From Allolobophora icterica (Eukaryota > Annelida > Clitellata > Crassiclitellata > Lumbricidae), in the NCBI GenBank assembly GCA_963556255.1, contig OY744614.1, positions 42,738,743 through 42,802,742 of the forward strand: DNA of 64,000 nucleotides, given 5' to 3'. A program made the position numbers and the translations under genes. The notes under the pieces are model-generated. The model was not told the origin of the DNA. It did no database searches and saw only the letters and a list, made by a program, of their open reading frames with translations. Shown piece after piece: positions 13,901 through 24,215 of the stretch; position 1 is the first letter of the stretch; each line of letters starts with the position of its first letter.

Positions 13901-16900
13901 AATTGTCAATTTATGCATTTACCGGAAAATGACTCATATGCCAATATCACTGTACAAACACCCTATTCTAACATTAATTAGTAGACCCTGACGGATCATC
14001 ATCATGCCAAATTTGGTGCTTTTATCCGCCAGGTAATGATAATTTCACTAAGCCACTTTGCTATTTGCATATGATCGAAGCCTTGCCATTTTGACCACTG
14101 TTTCATGCGGAAATGAACAAGACAGAAGAAGGCATGACAGCCTCACGCTGACGTCCAGAAGATTGCACCGTATGACCTCTATTTGACGATGCTAAAGCAG
14201 GATAGTCGACATGCAGGGGCGTTTACACCATAGAAACCTTGGAGCAATTGCTCCATCCAAAAATATGGTGGGGGGAGATCTGTCAGTGTGTGTGCCACCA
14301 TTTTAGGGGATGGGGGTGAAAGAACGGGGAGGGGGAAAAGGGACGTTGCTCCAATGACTTACGGGGGGATAGACGCCCCTGTCGACATGGCGAGACATTT
14401 TATAGTTCTGCCAACATGAGCACACTTTCGTTGATGATGACAATTTGTTGCTTCCAGGGAATTATCAACAAGGGTCCAGTTTTTAAATGCCTCAGATGTG
14501 TGATGTGTGCTTCAAATGTGTGATATCTAAAGGTCGTATGGTGCTTCAGTTCATATTAAAATAAGCATATAGAAAATGGTATATATTACGACTTCTCACC
14601 AGCAGTCAGCTTCAATGTCCTCAAAAATTTTCAAGCACCGATTGTATGGCACAGCTAATAGTAAGTTGCAATTTTCTCTGACGTTAGTGATCCAATTATA
14701 AATAGCGGTAAATCCATCAACTAAACGGAAAGAAAAAAGTACTAGTACAACATTCTGTTTTCCAATACTCATCACATGTAAGAACTGTTACTTGTTCGAA
14801 CAATTTTATTTTTACTACAAAGACAGAAGACAATAAAGCATAGTAGGAAGAGCAATCAGCATTTACAGCAAATAAAGAATTGCTGCGCATTAAGATACGA
14901 TTGTTCAAGGTGCTGAAGCTATTTAAGCTGCACTACAACTGGTATTGGGCTTCATTATAAATACTGATTCTAATCCATCAAAAAAGATCTCCTGTGTTAC
15001 TACTGGACAATGGGGAGGCACACATTTCTCCACTTTGGCCCTTCAGCCCTGAATGGACAAATTCCACAGAAGGTCCTGGACACCGGTCAGTGCACTCCCG
15101 GATTTCCCGGTTACTTCCCAGCTTGCACATGTCTTACCCCAAGTCATTACATGGTATCCACTTGGCCGGTATCCACGAACCCGCGACCTTTAAACTACAT
15201 AATTTTGTGCACTAATTCTAATCAACAGCGTAAAGAAAATTATCAGTCAAGGATGTCCAAAGTAGATTTTGTAATCAGCAGCATTCAAGAAACAATGTAA
15301 TTACAATAAAATTTACTGTGGTACATTATAATAATAGACAAACAGAAATGTCACTCTCTGGCGAAGGCAACTTTTCCGTTACGCCAATCGGTTACTGCTG
15401 AAAGCCTGAACCAAACTAAAACTCAGTTTATTTGGCTTGGTGGTCGCAGACAGCTGGCAAAGGTTGACCTGCAATCATTAACAGAGGCGTTCCTCCATAA
15501 ATAATCCCCTTTCGCTCACTGTCCGGAATCTGGGGGTGACATGACCAAGGGCCTATTTTTCCCAGCATGTTAACTTGGTCGACCAGAGTTGCTATTACCA
15601 GCTCCGGCAGTTGCGTGTTGTAATATGGTCCCTGTCTCATGACGGGGCGGTGGTCCTTGCTCACGCTTTTATCTCCAGTAGAGTTGACTATTGCTGCTCA
15701 GTTCTCACTGGGCATCCATTGGCTCTAATTAGGCATCTTGACCGGGTCCTCTGCTCTGCCGCTCGGCTCATAGCCCATATCTCAAAATATGCACCAGTTT
15801 CAGCTTATATGCGTGATGTCCTGCATTGGCTTCCTGCCTCGCAGCGCATCGCCTATAGGATTGCTTATCTTGTCTGGCGGTCTCTCTCTGGTAATGCTAC
15901 ATCTTACCTATCTGATCTCTGCTGTCCGCTCTCTGGCCTAATGTCCCGTCGAGTTCTGCATTGTGCAGCTGGGGTTGAGCTGTTGGTCCCTTGGTCCTGC
16001 TCCTCAGTTAAACAGCGTCGTGCCTTCTCGGTTGCCCACTCCTAATACCATCATTTAGCGCTTAACGACGAGCTGCATTGATTTCCCGGTTGCTTTTACT
16101 ACAGTCTCGACGTTAACGTGTGAAATCACTAGACTAGTCAAGACTTCATATTTGACTATGGCCTTTGCATGACTCCCGTCTTGTCCGTGGCGACTGTACA
16201 CCTGTGCCTCAGATTCATATTTTCTTACCTTTTGCAAGTAATAAGTGCTTTAAGTAAATAAATATATATATATATATATGTTTCATAAATAATGAAACAC
16301 TATGAAATAGGTAACACACATACACATTTCCTTGAAAATATTTTTAACTTTCGAGAATGCAGTGCGCATAGTGAAGCCCATAAATGACAAAGAGGCGAGA
16401 GTTACATCAAGCGACTTCAACAAATCTAAAAGACACCAAACCACATAAACATTTTAAATCACAAATTACACAGCCCTTTTAATAGTCATAATTGTAACTG
16501 TAAAGTTGCAAAGCACCTGTTCAAGAAAGTTTCTCAGATGTGCTGATGACATAACAATCCACAAAGTGAGGCAAGAGCGGAAAGATCTTAAACTCCACAT
16601 ACCTTTGCACTGGAAACTCTACCTAAAGCTAAGCTTTCTAAGCTTTCAAACTACCACCAATCGTATGGAACATAGCACTTAAATAGATTGCCAACCATAC
16701 ATACTGTAGATAGTCAACCATTACACATATAAATGCAGGCATCAAGGTTGAAGTAATCCAAGCATACGAAGCAGCCTATTCACCCGACATACATTCTTCA
16801 CAACCTTTGAGAGGTACACCTTCTACTTAGAAGGTGCTGTATGTTCAACTACATCATCATTGTCGTCGTCATCATCAATTCCTGGTGCCAGACATTTAGC

Positions 16901-19900
16901 GGCAATAGGTGCAAACAAATACATACAAAATGAAAACTCTTTACTCCTTACGGTGTAGGTACTCAGACGTACAGATGACATTCAGGACATGTTGGATGTT
17001 GGATACTGTTGGTCTCCATTTCATAAGCAATTGGTTTATTCACTTTTCACTTGTTTTCAGTCACACATACATACAGATTACCTAATTGTTGGCATCTCCA
17101 CCAATGGGTACGTAACTGGTGGTTAATTAATAAGCAAGGTCTCCTCTACTGCTTTCACTAAACTGCAAACTTCGCCAAATAATCAGTGGCATATGCATGC
17201 CTCTGTCATCAACGAGTGTTGCTAACAGATCTTAAAAAGAAAAGAAATAATTGGCTAAACGGACGCTACCTTTAAGAGGCTGAGTCCCCGATTTTATGTA
17301 GAAGTCTGTAGCGTTTGCAGTTACGTCTTGTATGCAGCCCCAACTGCTCGACATAATTTCACAGTTGGCACGAATGTTATGAATTGGACCAACGTAGACG
17401 AGGTAAACAGTCCAAGCAAATATCACAATCCGAACTTTTGCTGAAGAAAAAAGCAAAGAATATATAGTTCGTGCATAAAAAATAAATCTCCCACTGAACA
17501 TAAATTGCAGGTTTCAGCATCATTGGCACGTGTACTTAACCGTAGCTTTGCATAGTTCAGTTGAGACACAGCCTAACTCACTTCGGTTGTGTATGAAACT
17601 ACGTATAGGCAAATTCAGATTTAGGTGTATATGTCATCAAGGGAAGAATGGACAGATGATGGATTGGATGATGGAGGGATACAGTAGACTTAAAGCAGAG
17701 GCTCAACATGGAGATGAGTGGCGACGTCGGACGTTTGAAGCTGCATGAAAGCAGATAACCAGAAGAAGAATACATCCTGAAGACTTTCGGTCTGGTATAT
17801 ATTATTTGAGTAACGGATTCGTTTTAGATTATTTAGTACAACCTATTCATTTCCCTCCAGTTCTGTACACGTAAAACAATCTACAGATGCTGAATATAAG
17901 AACTGTAATTCTAAATAGAAGATTCTATCATGCCGGTGTCTAATGCAAAAGGCATCAACCAGTGACATACCAAAAGGTACCAAGCAAGCCTTAATCAGGT
18001 CAGTATCCAAATAATAATTCCGGTAAGACGGAGAGACAGCCCATGGTCGATAAGCAATTTGAAAATGGCTAGTCTTAAGGGGCCATCCACATATTACGTA
18101 CGCACTTAGGGGGGGGAGGGGGGTCGGATTTTGGCGATTTTGCGTACGGGTGCGAACGGGGGGAGGGGAGGGGGGGTAACAAAATGTGTACGTACCCAAA
18201 ATAAATTTCTAATTATGACGTCCACATTAGCCTATTTATAACTCTGTATTATCCTATAGTCGTCCCATGGCATTTTATTACATTATATAAAAGCTATGTG
18301 CAGTTATTCTGTGCTGTGAAGACACCTATAATTTGTCTATATTGGCCCTTCAATAATCTGGCCTAAAGTGCAGACAGGCTGCCTGGAGACACTTTCTGCA
18401 GCTGGTCATCGGGGGGGGGGGTTGCGTCAAACGTACGTACTCAGGGGGGGTGGAAGAAAGTACGCTTGCGAACAGGGGGGAGGGGGTGCAATTTTCCCGG
18501 ATTTTTGTGTACGTAATATATGGATGGCCCCTAAGTTGAGAACAAATGACACAAGCAACAGGCAGTGATTTCACTGGTTACTGTTGCAATAATACTACTA
18601 CTACTACTACTAATAATAATAATAATAATAATGAGGTAAATAATGACAACATACAGAGTGCAGAGTGTGAAGCAGCACCAGCCTGATTGTAATCGTAATC
18701 TCCAAACTTCTAAAGTGCCACTTGAAGGCCAATTGCATGGCACCAGCCTATTCCTGAGCGCTGTGTCAAATCAGAGGGGGTTTTCCAAAGAGTAGTCCAG
18801 AGGAAGTCCAAGTCCGGTTTCCATGGAGGCAGGTCAAGAGAGGAGGCAGAGCAGCTGTTAAGGCTGGTGTCCTTTAGGGCAAGAAGAATTGGAAGGCAGA
18901 GGATCAGATGAGTCTGGGTAGGAGTTCTTGAAAAGGCGAGACTTTAGTTTTGAGTGGAAAGCCCGGGAGCGATAGATAGAGGCAGGACTGTAGTGGTAAA
19001 ATTAGAGGCGAGTACACGCTACCGGTTAGTTTTCCGAAACAAATTAGAGGTCAGTATACGCTACAGTATTTTGTGAGTATACGCTGCAGTATTTTAATCT
19101 AAATAAATATAAATATTTTGTGAGGTGAGTATATGGTCTCTAGAGGGGAGTACACGCTGTATACCCACGTATGCCCTCGACTACAGCCCTGGATAGAGGA
19201 GCATGAGGATGGTGGACGGGTTGGAATGATGGAGGAACCGAGAATCTGCGGAACTTAGAGGGGAGATCGTTCCAGAGGCGTGGTGCTGTGTTGGATATGG
19301 CTCAGTTGGAGAACTTGAGATGAGTAGTACCAAGATTGTGGATAGGGGAGTTGGAGGTGAAGGTAACAGACAAAGGTTTTGTCGATAAGTGTATGGAAGG
19401 GTCAGGGATTTTCTTGACTTGGTCTGGAAGGCCTAGGATGAGGAAATCGGTTTTGGAAGGGTTAAGGCAGAGGAGACTGGATGACATCCACTGATCAGAT
19501 TTGGTTAACCATGTTGAGTAATTGTGTGATGGAGGTGGAAACAGAGCTTGGGGAGAAGGATATGAAGTTAGGTGTCCTCTGTATATAGATGGTGTTCAAC
19601 ATAGGAGGTTTTAATGAGATTGCTTAAAGGTGTGGTGTATACATGATGAAAAGGAGTGGACACAAGATGGAGCCTTGAGGGAAGCCACAGGAGATAGGTG
19701 GGGTAGCGAGCACTGGCCGGAGGCTTTGACACAGAAGGATATGGAAGACAAATAGGACTGGAATAAGTGTAGAGCAGTGCCAGAGACGCCAAACCAAAAT
19801 ATAGTCATTGAAAGAGGAGGCTCTGATCGATGGTGCCTCATGTACGAAATGTATTAAGGATGTATACGATGCAAACATAACTGCTATATGGAGCATGCTT

Positions 19901-22349
19901 TGAGAAATTTTACCGCACCTCATATTCGCATTTCTGTGTGACCCTGTGCATGTTAGAAATGTTTGCCATTATAATTATAATCATAAATGACAAAGTCGTA
20001 CAACTTACATGCTAACATGGTCAAAAAGCTAATCAGCACTGCACACTGAAATGATACGGATATACTCATCCCAGTGCTTATAATGAATCCAAGCACTCCG
20101 ACACAGAATGAGACTTTTTTGATCGGAAGGTTAAACACGTACACTCCAACGAATAACACTGGTATGGGAAGTATTAGACCCATCAAGAAAGCTGAAATGC
20201 AAATATTTAAATATAGGTACAACTTCTAAGTTTTATTTGAGAAGGTTTTATGCAGTGGTGGTCAAACTAATCTACACTGTACAAGTTGTTCGGTGTCTTA
20301 AATTATCAAGCAACGTGTCACTAGCTATTTAGTGGCGTGTCATGTTTCTGCAGTTGCATATGACATAATGTTTTGGATTAATTCCAGGTACTTACACATA
20401 CCTTAATCAAAGCTAGATTTTACAGCTCTTAGGCCAGGGGTGGCAAACCTTTTTTTAAGATGCGTGCCAAAATACTGCTAAATCATTTTCAAAACTACCG
20501 TCGCGTGCCCTTTGGAATATTGCACAGTATATAATTATTTTTCCCAATAGGTTTTAGCTAACAAAGCATAAAAAAATGAATCAAAGACATTATTTCAAAG
20601 ATCGTTTTTGAATGGTGTTAATATGACGTCCTTCAAACAAGAAAATGTGGATTCCTACAAGGATTTTGTATTTCTAAGTTTGAAATTTTGGGGACGCTCT
20701 GAATTCCGCGTGCCCAAAAAATCTGAACGAGTGCCACTTTGGGCACGCGTGCCATAGGTTCGCCATCTCTGTCTTAGGCTATATATCTTACAACTGATAA
20801 AAACATTTGAATGAATTTGCTGCCCATGCCCATCTATTGTACCTCCCTTAAATTGTCTTGCTAGTAGTCACACCCTGTCAAAGTTGCTTTCATCTTCAGC
20901 CTGTTCACGTTGCTTTCAGGTTCAAAAATAGAGCAGCTTGTCATGCTGTCCTTAAAAGCTTGAAATATTTTGAGCCACTCCTATGCTTGTTGCTAACCAG
21001 CCCATGAGGTTCTGTTAAGCAAATTAACCAGCTGGAGCCTGGAGAGCTAAGGCTGGATAAAATAGGCCTATACAGCCTGAGTCTTGATGTCAGCAAAAGT
21101 CCTTCTTAGATGGTAATTACAGCTTGCAGGAGTGGTAGAGAAGCTAGCCCTTTAGTCAAAACATTTATGAGTGGTCATAATCTAGAAACAATTTAAAGTA
21201 TGGTCAGCCTGCCAGACAAAAGGGAAAGTCAAACTGACCATTTTGGGGCCATCCACATATTACGTACGCAATTATGGGGGGGTCGGATTTTGGCGATTTT
21301 TCGTACGGGTGCGAGGGGGGACAAAATGTGTACGTACACAAAATAAATTTCTAATAATGACGTCCACATTAGCCTATTTGTAACTCTGTATTGTACTATA
21401 GTCTCCATGGCATTTTATTACATTATATAAAAGCCACGTGCAGTTATTCTGTGCTGTGAACGAGACACCTATAATTTGTCTATATTGGCCCTTCACTCAT
21501 CATTCAATCTGGCCTAAAGTGCAGACAGTCGGGCTGTCCAGACACTTTCTGCAGCTGGTCTTCGGGGGGGGGGGGTATGCGTCAAGCGTTGGTACGCGGG
21601 GGGGGGGGTGGCGAAGAAAGTACGCTTACGAACATGGGGGGAGGGGGTTAAATTTTCCCGGATTTTTGTGTACGTAATATATGGATGGCCCCTTTTCATA
21701 CATCACAGGTTTCGTCTAGTTACCAAAGGAATTACTATTCATGTTCAACCCTTACTTCCCACAATGTTTTAAATTTCAGCCATCCGCCATTATCCATGAT
21801 CTGACAGCATATCGGTATCTACTAAATAAAAAATCTGTTGCCTTCCTACTGCTTCCACGGCCTGCATTCCTGGAACTGTCTTCCACTTATTATCCATACC
21901 TCTCCACCTGCCACAGCTCAAATGACATTTTCAGCCGGTCTTAACTCTTAAGTAACGCTACATTGGATACATTGGACAGCCATGGAAGCACTAAAAGAAT
22001 GTAGTAGTTTCAGTTTAACGACGCTGTGTCATAACAAAGATGATTAGCGTCGCCCTCCTCCTTTATCCAGGCTTGGGACTGGCACTGTCAGAGTACGAAC
22101 AGTGGCGGAGTTTAGGCTAAAAGAATCGCATAAGCTAGTCCTATATGTATTGTATACGTCGGCAAGCTTATTACCTGCAATTTTTCGACACAGCAGGTTG
22201 TAGTAAGTATCTTTCTGGCATAAGGCTGACGATTCCCAGTCATATTCCTTTTTTTGTTTATATTTCAAGCATGGACACCAGCAACCATAACAAAATGACG
22301 TAGTGCTGTTCATCGAGTTGATACACATCCTTCGTGAACTGAATAACAT
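30..22349 (-). CDS. DCST1: DC-STAMP domain protein (DCST1/DCST2-like), 3' end outside window
   Basis: Multi-pass membrane protein of the DC-STAMP family; relatives (sneaky in flies, spe-42 in worms, DCST1/2 in vertebrates) act in sperm for gamete fusion. Exons read on the minus strand: 22349-22175 (start ATG at 22349, Cys-rich CYGCWCPC tail), 20191-20009 (several membrane segments), 17440-17270 ([13 protein letters not shown] after a membrane segment), 14654-14600 (family signature [16 protein letters not shown]), 5302-5237, 2747-2534 ([13 protein letters not shown] then a membrane segment), 1187-1030 (hallmark [16 protein letters not shown] and VLPL) and 194-30 (another membrane segment, [10 protein letters not shown]). 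Each end has AG/GT; phases 1-1-1-2 and 1-1-2-1-1 agree, so joins restore codons. The chain breaks between 14600 (phase 2) and 5302 (phase 1), where at least one exon was not found. A GTAAGT donor at 29-24 says the gene continues leftwards. DCST1 versus DCST2 is not resolved; the upstream end is the least sure. Confidence 0.85.
1640..2000 (+). pseudogene. LINE (CR1/L2-like) C-terminal remnant
   Basis: One forward frame reads [15 protein letters not shown] followed, after a stop, by [18 protein letters not shown]. This resembles the conserved C-terminal tail after the reverse transcriptase in CR1/L2-like LINEs (PPYLRELC.PVS...RRALRSA). It is interrupted by stops and frame changes, so it is a dead fragment. 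It lies in an intron of the DCST1-like gene, between the exons at 1187 and 2534. Confidence 0.5.
2952..3149 (+). mobile_element. hAT MITE family A, copy 1
   Basis: Short element with ends CATAGGTGTAATTTGTGG and AAGTTACGCCGCTG, flanked by gttatttg and gttatctg (8-bp target duplication with one mismatch). The same sequence recurs at 4858, 7013, 26296/27753, 37575 and 39765. It is rich in GGTACC and has no coding capacity. Eight-bp duplications and the inverted GGCGTAA ends indicate a hAT-type non-autonomous transposon. Confidence 0.85.
3234..3648 (+). mobile_element. hAT MITE family B, copy 1
   Basis: Element of 415 bp with inverted ends CAGGGCATATTTTAA and TTAAAATATGCACTG, flanked by perfect 8-bp duplications gctttaag. 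Internally it carries repeated TTTGTCCCAGTAGT motifs near both ends. A second copy in opposite orientation lies at 26423-26892. Confidence 0.85.
3657..4275. other. Intron of DCST1-like gene, nothing recognised
   Basis: A-rich spacer with no exon, RNA gene or repeat that I can support. A 70-codon forward frame (3993-4205) has no recognisable family features. Confidence 0.5.
4276..4495 (+). repeat. tRNA-derived SINE (family 1), copy 1
   Basis: Starts with a tRNA-like head: box A-like TAGCGCATTGGATAAC and box B-like AGATCGAGTCCC, then an unrelated body and an ATT microsatellite tail. The reverse complement of the same head and body is at 35935-36105. This is a tRNA-derived SINE, not a functional tRNA. 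Confidence 0.7.
4735..4815 (+). repeat. CR1-like LINE 3' tail fragment
   Basis: Reads ...CTTAGCTTTAGA...AATTTGGAGTTTACAATTACGATTA, the 3' tail shared by a dozen places in this window (for example 18680 reverse, 30126, 35097, 39050, 40165, 50325). Confidence 0.6.
4858..5053 (+). mobile_element. hAT MITE family A, copy 2
   Basis: Ends CATAGGCGTAATTTGTGG and AGTTATGCCTCTG; body matches the copies at 2952 and 7013. The flanks (cccctttt and ccctttca) look like a decayed 8-bp duplication. Confidence 0.8.
5510..5820 (+). pseudogene. LINE reverse transcriptase remnant
   Basis: A 101-residue forward frame contains [14 protein letters not shown] followed by [18 protein letters not shown], the FADD-box region of a LINE reverse transcriptase. 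It then passes directly into [22 protein letters not shown] and DRTMWRRHV, the usual C-terminal tail of such LINEs. The two blocks are normally far apart, so this is an internally deleted copy. It lies upstream of the DCST1-like exon at 5302-5237, in the intron. Confidence 0.7.
5895..5995. repeat. AT-rich trinucleotide low-complexity tract
   Basis: Imperfect ATC/ATT triplet repeats. Confidence 0.7.
6357..7685 (-). pseudogene. Decayed LINE ORF interrupted by a hAT MITE
   Basis: Two minus-strand stretches (7685-7231 and 7012-6357) read as one protein: [18 protein letters not shown], then LNLPLWVVA, then, after the insertion, [28 protein letters not shown], later [17 protein letters not shown] and DGSHGLS. 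This resembles the region after the reverse transcriptase in a LINE polyprotein found in many marine invertebrates, with its Cys/His knuckle. Frameshifts and the 218-bp insertion at 7013-7230 break it. The exact LINE clade is uncertain. Confidence 0.65.
7013..7230 (+). mobile_element. hAT MITE family A, copy 3, inserted in a LINE
   Basis: Ends CATAGGCGCAATTTGTGG and AAAGTTACGCCACTG, flanked by perfect 8-bp duplications cctgcaac (7005-7012 and 7231-7238). A short internal segment around 7063-7108 is duplicated in tandem. Removing the element and one duplication restores the surrounding LINE reading. Confidence 0.92.
8266..8914. other. Intron of DCST1-like gene, nothing recognised
   Basis: AT-rich spacer without a recognisable exon or repeat. 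A missing exon of the DCST1-like gene is expected somewhere between 5303 and 14599, so this stretch is a candidate location. Confidence 0.4.
8915..10665. repeat. Foldback structure with about 98-bp inverted arms
   Basis: The arms 8915-9012 and 10569-10665 are near-perfect reverse complements. They start with family A-like CAGGCGTAATTTTTGGGGTA and extend inwards through TAAGTGGTCCTGAGTAGGCAG. The interior (about 1.55 kb) has GGCGGCGATC sequence at 9786 and a nested element at 9808-10178. A target duplication at the outer ends is not clear. Confidence 0.75.
9808..10178 (+). mobile_element. hAT MITE family C, copy 1
   Basis: Ends CAGGGCTGTAGTCG and CACTACAGCCCTG, flanked by perfect 8-bp duplications gggacggg. 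The left terminal region (GGGTATACGCGGGTATACAG) is present twice in tandem (9826 and 9898). A shorter copy in reverse is at 18983-19191. Confidence 0.88.
10877..10940. repeat. (AAT)n microsatellite
   Basis: About twenty AAT units, with one TGA interruption near the end. Confidence 0.95.
11328..12498 (+). mobile_element. hAT element family G, 1.17 kb
   Basis: Ends CAGTGGTTTTCAACC and GGTTGAAAACCACTG are exact inverted repeats, flanked by perfect 8-bp duplications tcctacgt (11320-11327 and 12499-12506). Subterminal GCGGAACCCC motifs occur on both sides. The interior from about 11740 to 12230 is more GC-rich than the surroundings, and I do not recognise a transposase in it. Confidence 0.93.
12551..13943. 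mobile_element. Unclassified TIR element with oriented internal iterons
   Basis: Bounded by inverted repeats TGGCATATGAGTCATTTTC (left) and GAAAATGACTCATATGCCA (right, after ACCG). Nine copies of a GTAACGGAGTGGA-like motif lie inside: reverse at 12743 and 12922; a palindromic pair at 13101-13127; forward at 13185, 13201, 13357, 13548 and, degenerate, 13731. Otherwise AT-rich, no ORF above about 60 codons. No clear target duplication. It sits in a DCST1-like intron. Confidence 0.7.
14214..14381 (+). mobile_element. hAT MITE, 168 bp
   Basis: Ends CAGGGGCGTTTACACC and GATAGACGCCCCTG, flanked by perfect 8-bp duplications tcgacatg (14206-14213 and 14382-14389). No coding capacity. Confidence 0.92.
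15400..16050 (+). pseudogene. CR1/L2-like LINE C-terminal remnant
   Basis: Reads [19 protein letters not shown], then, in another frame, [40 protein letters not shown] and [10 protein letters not shown]. The same blocks occur in the longer minus-strand LINE at 34172-32230, so both belong to one family. Frameshifts around 15500 show decay. It is on the opposite strand to the host DCST1-like gene. Confidence 0.85.
16100..17260. other. Intron of DCST1-like gene, mostly unrecognised
   Basis: A short TA microsatellite (16261-16280) and a possible LINE-tail-like ATCATCATC stretch near 16860 are visible. I see no exon or RNA gene. Confidence 0.4.
17630..17765 (+). pseudogene. LINE C-terminal remnant
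   Basis: Forward frame reads [19 protein letters not shown] then stop. This resembles the extreme C-terminus of LINE polyproteins (DR..WR..V). Too short to assign to a clade. Confidence 0.4.
18079..18531 (+). mobile_element. MITE family D (GGGGCCATCC ends), copy 1
   Basis: Terminal inverted repeats GGGGCCATCCACATATTACG and its complement at the right end (tacgtaatatatggatggcccc), with long G-runs just inside each end. Flanked by TAA on both sides, a 3-bp target duplication. Such duplications are typical of PIF/Harbinger-like elements, but superfamily assignment is inference. Confidence 0.85.
18680..19925 (-). pseudogene. CR1-like LINE remnant with reverse transcriptase motifs
   Basis: Minus-strand frames give [21 protein letters not shown], then [13 protein letters not shown] (the catalytic YADD box degenerated to YTED), then [26 protein letters not shown]. 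These are the CR1-type reverse transcriptase C-terminal blocks. The 3' tail follows at 18960-18680. Stops and frame changes show it is dead. A family C hAT element is inserted at 18983-19191. Confidence 0.85.
18983..19191 (-). mobile_element. hAT MITE family C, copy 2
   Basis: Ends CAGGACTGTAGTGG and CGACTACAGCCCTG, flanked by perfect 8-bp duplications gatagagg (18975-18982 and 19192-19199). It is a shortened reverse copy of 9808-10178. Confidence 0.9.
20435..20771 (+). mobile_element. hAT MITE family F, copy 1
   Basis: Ends CAGGGGTGGCAAACCTTTTT and AGGTTCGCCATCTCTG, flanked by perfect 8-bp duplications tcttaggc. Contains GGGCACGCGTGCC near the right end. A second copy lies at 36379-36719. 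It sits in the intron between the DCST1-like exons at 22175 and 20191. Confidence 0.93.
21245..21692 (+). mobile_element. MITE family D, copy 2
   Basis: Same ends and body as 18079-18531, flanked by TTT on both sides. G-runs near both ends are longer and poorly conserved in length. Confidence 0.85.
22018..22135. repeat. Short dispersed repeat (family J), copy 1
   Basis: The block with ATGATTAGCGTCGCCCTCC and GGCTTGGGACTGGCACTG recurs with changes at 56735-56845 in the RIM-type gene region. Class unknown. Confidence 0.55.
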
Positions 22350-22734
22350 AGAACATTTGTCAAAAGTAAATTAAGCTTATCTGATATACAACACTTTATT
22401 TACAGTGCTACTTCCCTTGCCGATATGTTCTCAGACAAAGCTCTCAGACTCAGGTGTCCTACTGTTCATTCCTCTGATGGCTTACCCTGCCATAGGTCTC
22501 CTCCACCCACTCTAATTCCACTTCTGATCGGCAACATATCCCTGTTCCGTCCTCATGCTCAAACCGTGTGCCAATAAGGTATGCCATGCCTTGTGGTAGC
22601 ATGGAGTTCTATATTCGCACCAAAACAGTGTCAGGCTTTGTGGTTGTGCTACGAAGCTTTGTAACTCTCTCCCCAGTTTTACACGTTCTATCAGATTGCT
22701 GTGATTCAGAACCAAACTTAAAACTCGTATGTTT

Positions 22735-22985
22735 CACCCTGCTTACCCTCTTTACCCTGCTTACCCTCTTTACCTTGACTTCTAGTTTCTGACAGTGGAT
22801 TTCAACCACGCTTTTCTAATCCAGGGATTATGACTTTTACCTCAAATTTACTTGAACTTACCAACGACTGATGCGTTATGATAACGGCACTATAGAAGTT
22901 ATTAGATTAGTTTAAATAAGATTAGATTAGATGCTATGTTATTAGATTAGATTAGCAGTGATTAGCAAAGATTGGATCAGATCAG
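22735..22985. repeat. Short tandem repeats (TTACCCTG-type and ATTAG)
   Basis: TTACCCTCTTTACCCTGC units at 22740-22785, and ATTAGATTAG units from about 22905 to 22985. Confidence 0.75.
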
Positions 22986-23719
22986 ACGACTCCCAAACTT
23001 CAACTGATTGAATAGAACATTGTATGTCGGACTTACAGCGATCGTGCAGGTTCGAGACCAATAGCAGCTCTGTCGGCATTCACCTGGTCTGGATCTCCAA
23101 AGCCCATGGCCACTCTCATCTGCTTGCACTTGTCAAAATTCCCGCTTACCTCGGTCGCCTGTTTCGCAAAAGCCATTGCAACGCCTGTGCTGCTCGTCCT
23201 ACCTTAGTTCTGCCCGCTACAGACCTTGCAGGAGCTGAACAAAACCAAATCATCTATATTGAAACATGGAGGCAAATAAAACCATTTTGGGGCAGTGAAA
23301 CTCGTGTAATTCAATCCACAACTCTCCTTTCAATATTAATTGCTTTTATACCACCAGCAGTTCCTCTGTTACAGATAAATGAATTTCCTCAAACTTACTG
23401 TCCAGACTGGAAGCAAGCCTTTTGTTTAGAGAAATCCAATCCTACATATTAGAGAACTATGGCAGATTAGAGAAATCTGATCCAACATATTAGAGAACTT
23501 TGGCAGATTACAGAAATCTGATCCTACAAATTAGAGTACCTTACCATTATCCGTACCTGCCTAAATAGTAACAACGAATGAAAGAATAATAGACGATTTA
23601 TGTACGGTATAATGTACCATGCGTCAATACTTGAATCACAGGCATTTAATCAAAAAATTGATAAATATGCACCTATAATTTACTGTGTGGCAATTTCTGA
23701 TCAATTTTACGGGGCCATT

Positions 23720-24215
23720 CTAAGGTTTGCAGAGAGGCCAATTTGAAGTTACGCCACAGTGGGTGATAACATATAGGCCTAGCTTCGTCAAACTGTTCAA
23801 CTTTACCGGACGAGATCCTAAGTCCATTATAATAACCGCAAGACAAAATAATTCTTATCCATCCCTACTCTCCCAACACCTCGCGCCATCTGCATATTCG
23901 CTCCAGCTACTTTTGTCATCATATTCTGTGCTCCTGCAGCATGTCTCCCCATTTTGGATATATTTCTCGGACACTTGGGAATCGTTAATTGATCGTGAAA
24001 AGGGAAATCCACGCCGGCTCTTGGCGACAATTGCTGACGTGCTCGGTCGTTCTACTGTCTCCTGCTCTCCGTCTCAGACTCCTTTCACGGCGGACGATTA
24101 CCTAAACTTTGTCCAGGCCAAGATCTCTTTGTCACTGAAGACACCGACCCGGGTCTGGAGCGCCTGATTATGAGTGGCGCTATATAAATTCTCGATTACA
24201 ATTACAATTACTTGG
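23720..24215 (+). pseudogene. Internally deleted CR1/L2-like LINE
   Basis: Reading frame with REKGNPRRLLATIADVLGR followed by TADDYLNFVQAKISL, the region just upstream of the reverse transcriptase. It jumps at once to the LINE 3' tail GAGTGGCGCTATATAAATTC with an ATTACA tail. The reverse transcriptase is missing, so the copy is internally deleted. Confidence 0.75.

Noticed and set aside
23024..23452. 142-codon plus-strand frame (GIHLVWISKAHGHSH)
   Set aside because: Faint resemblance to an RNase H or LINE region, but no catalytic motif can be traced and no second copy is present; not annotated.
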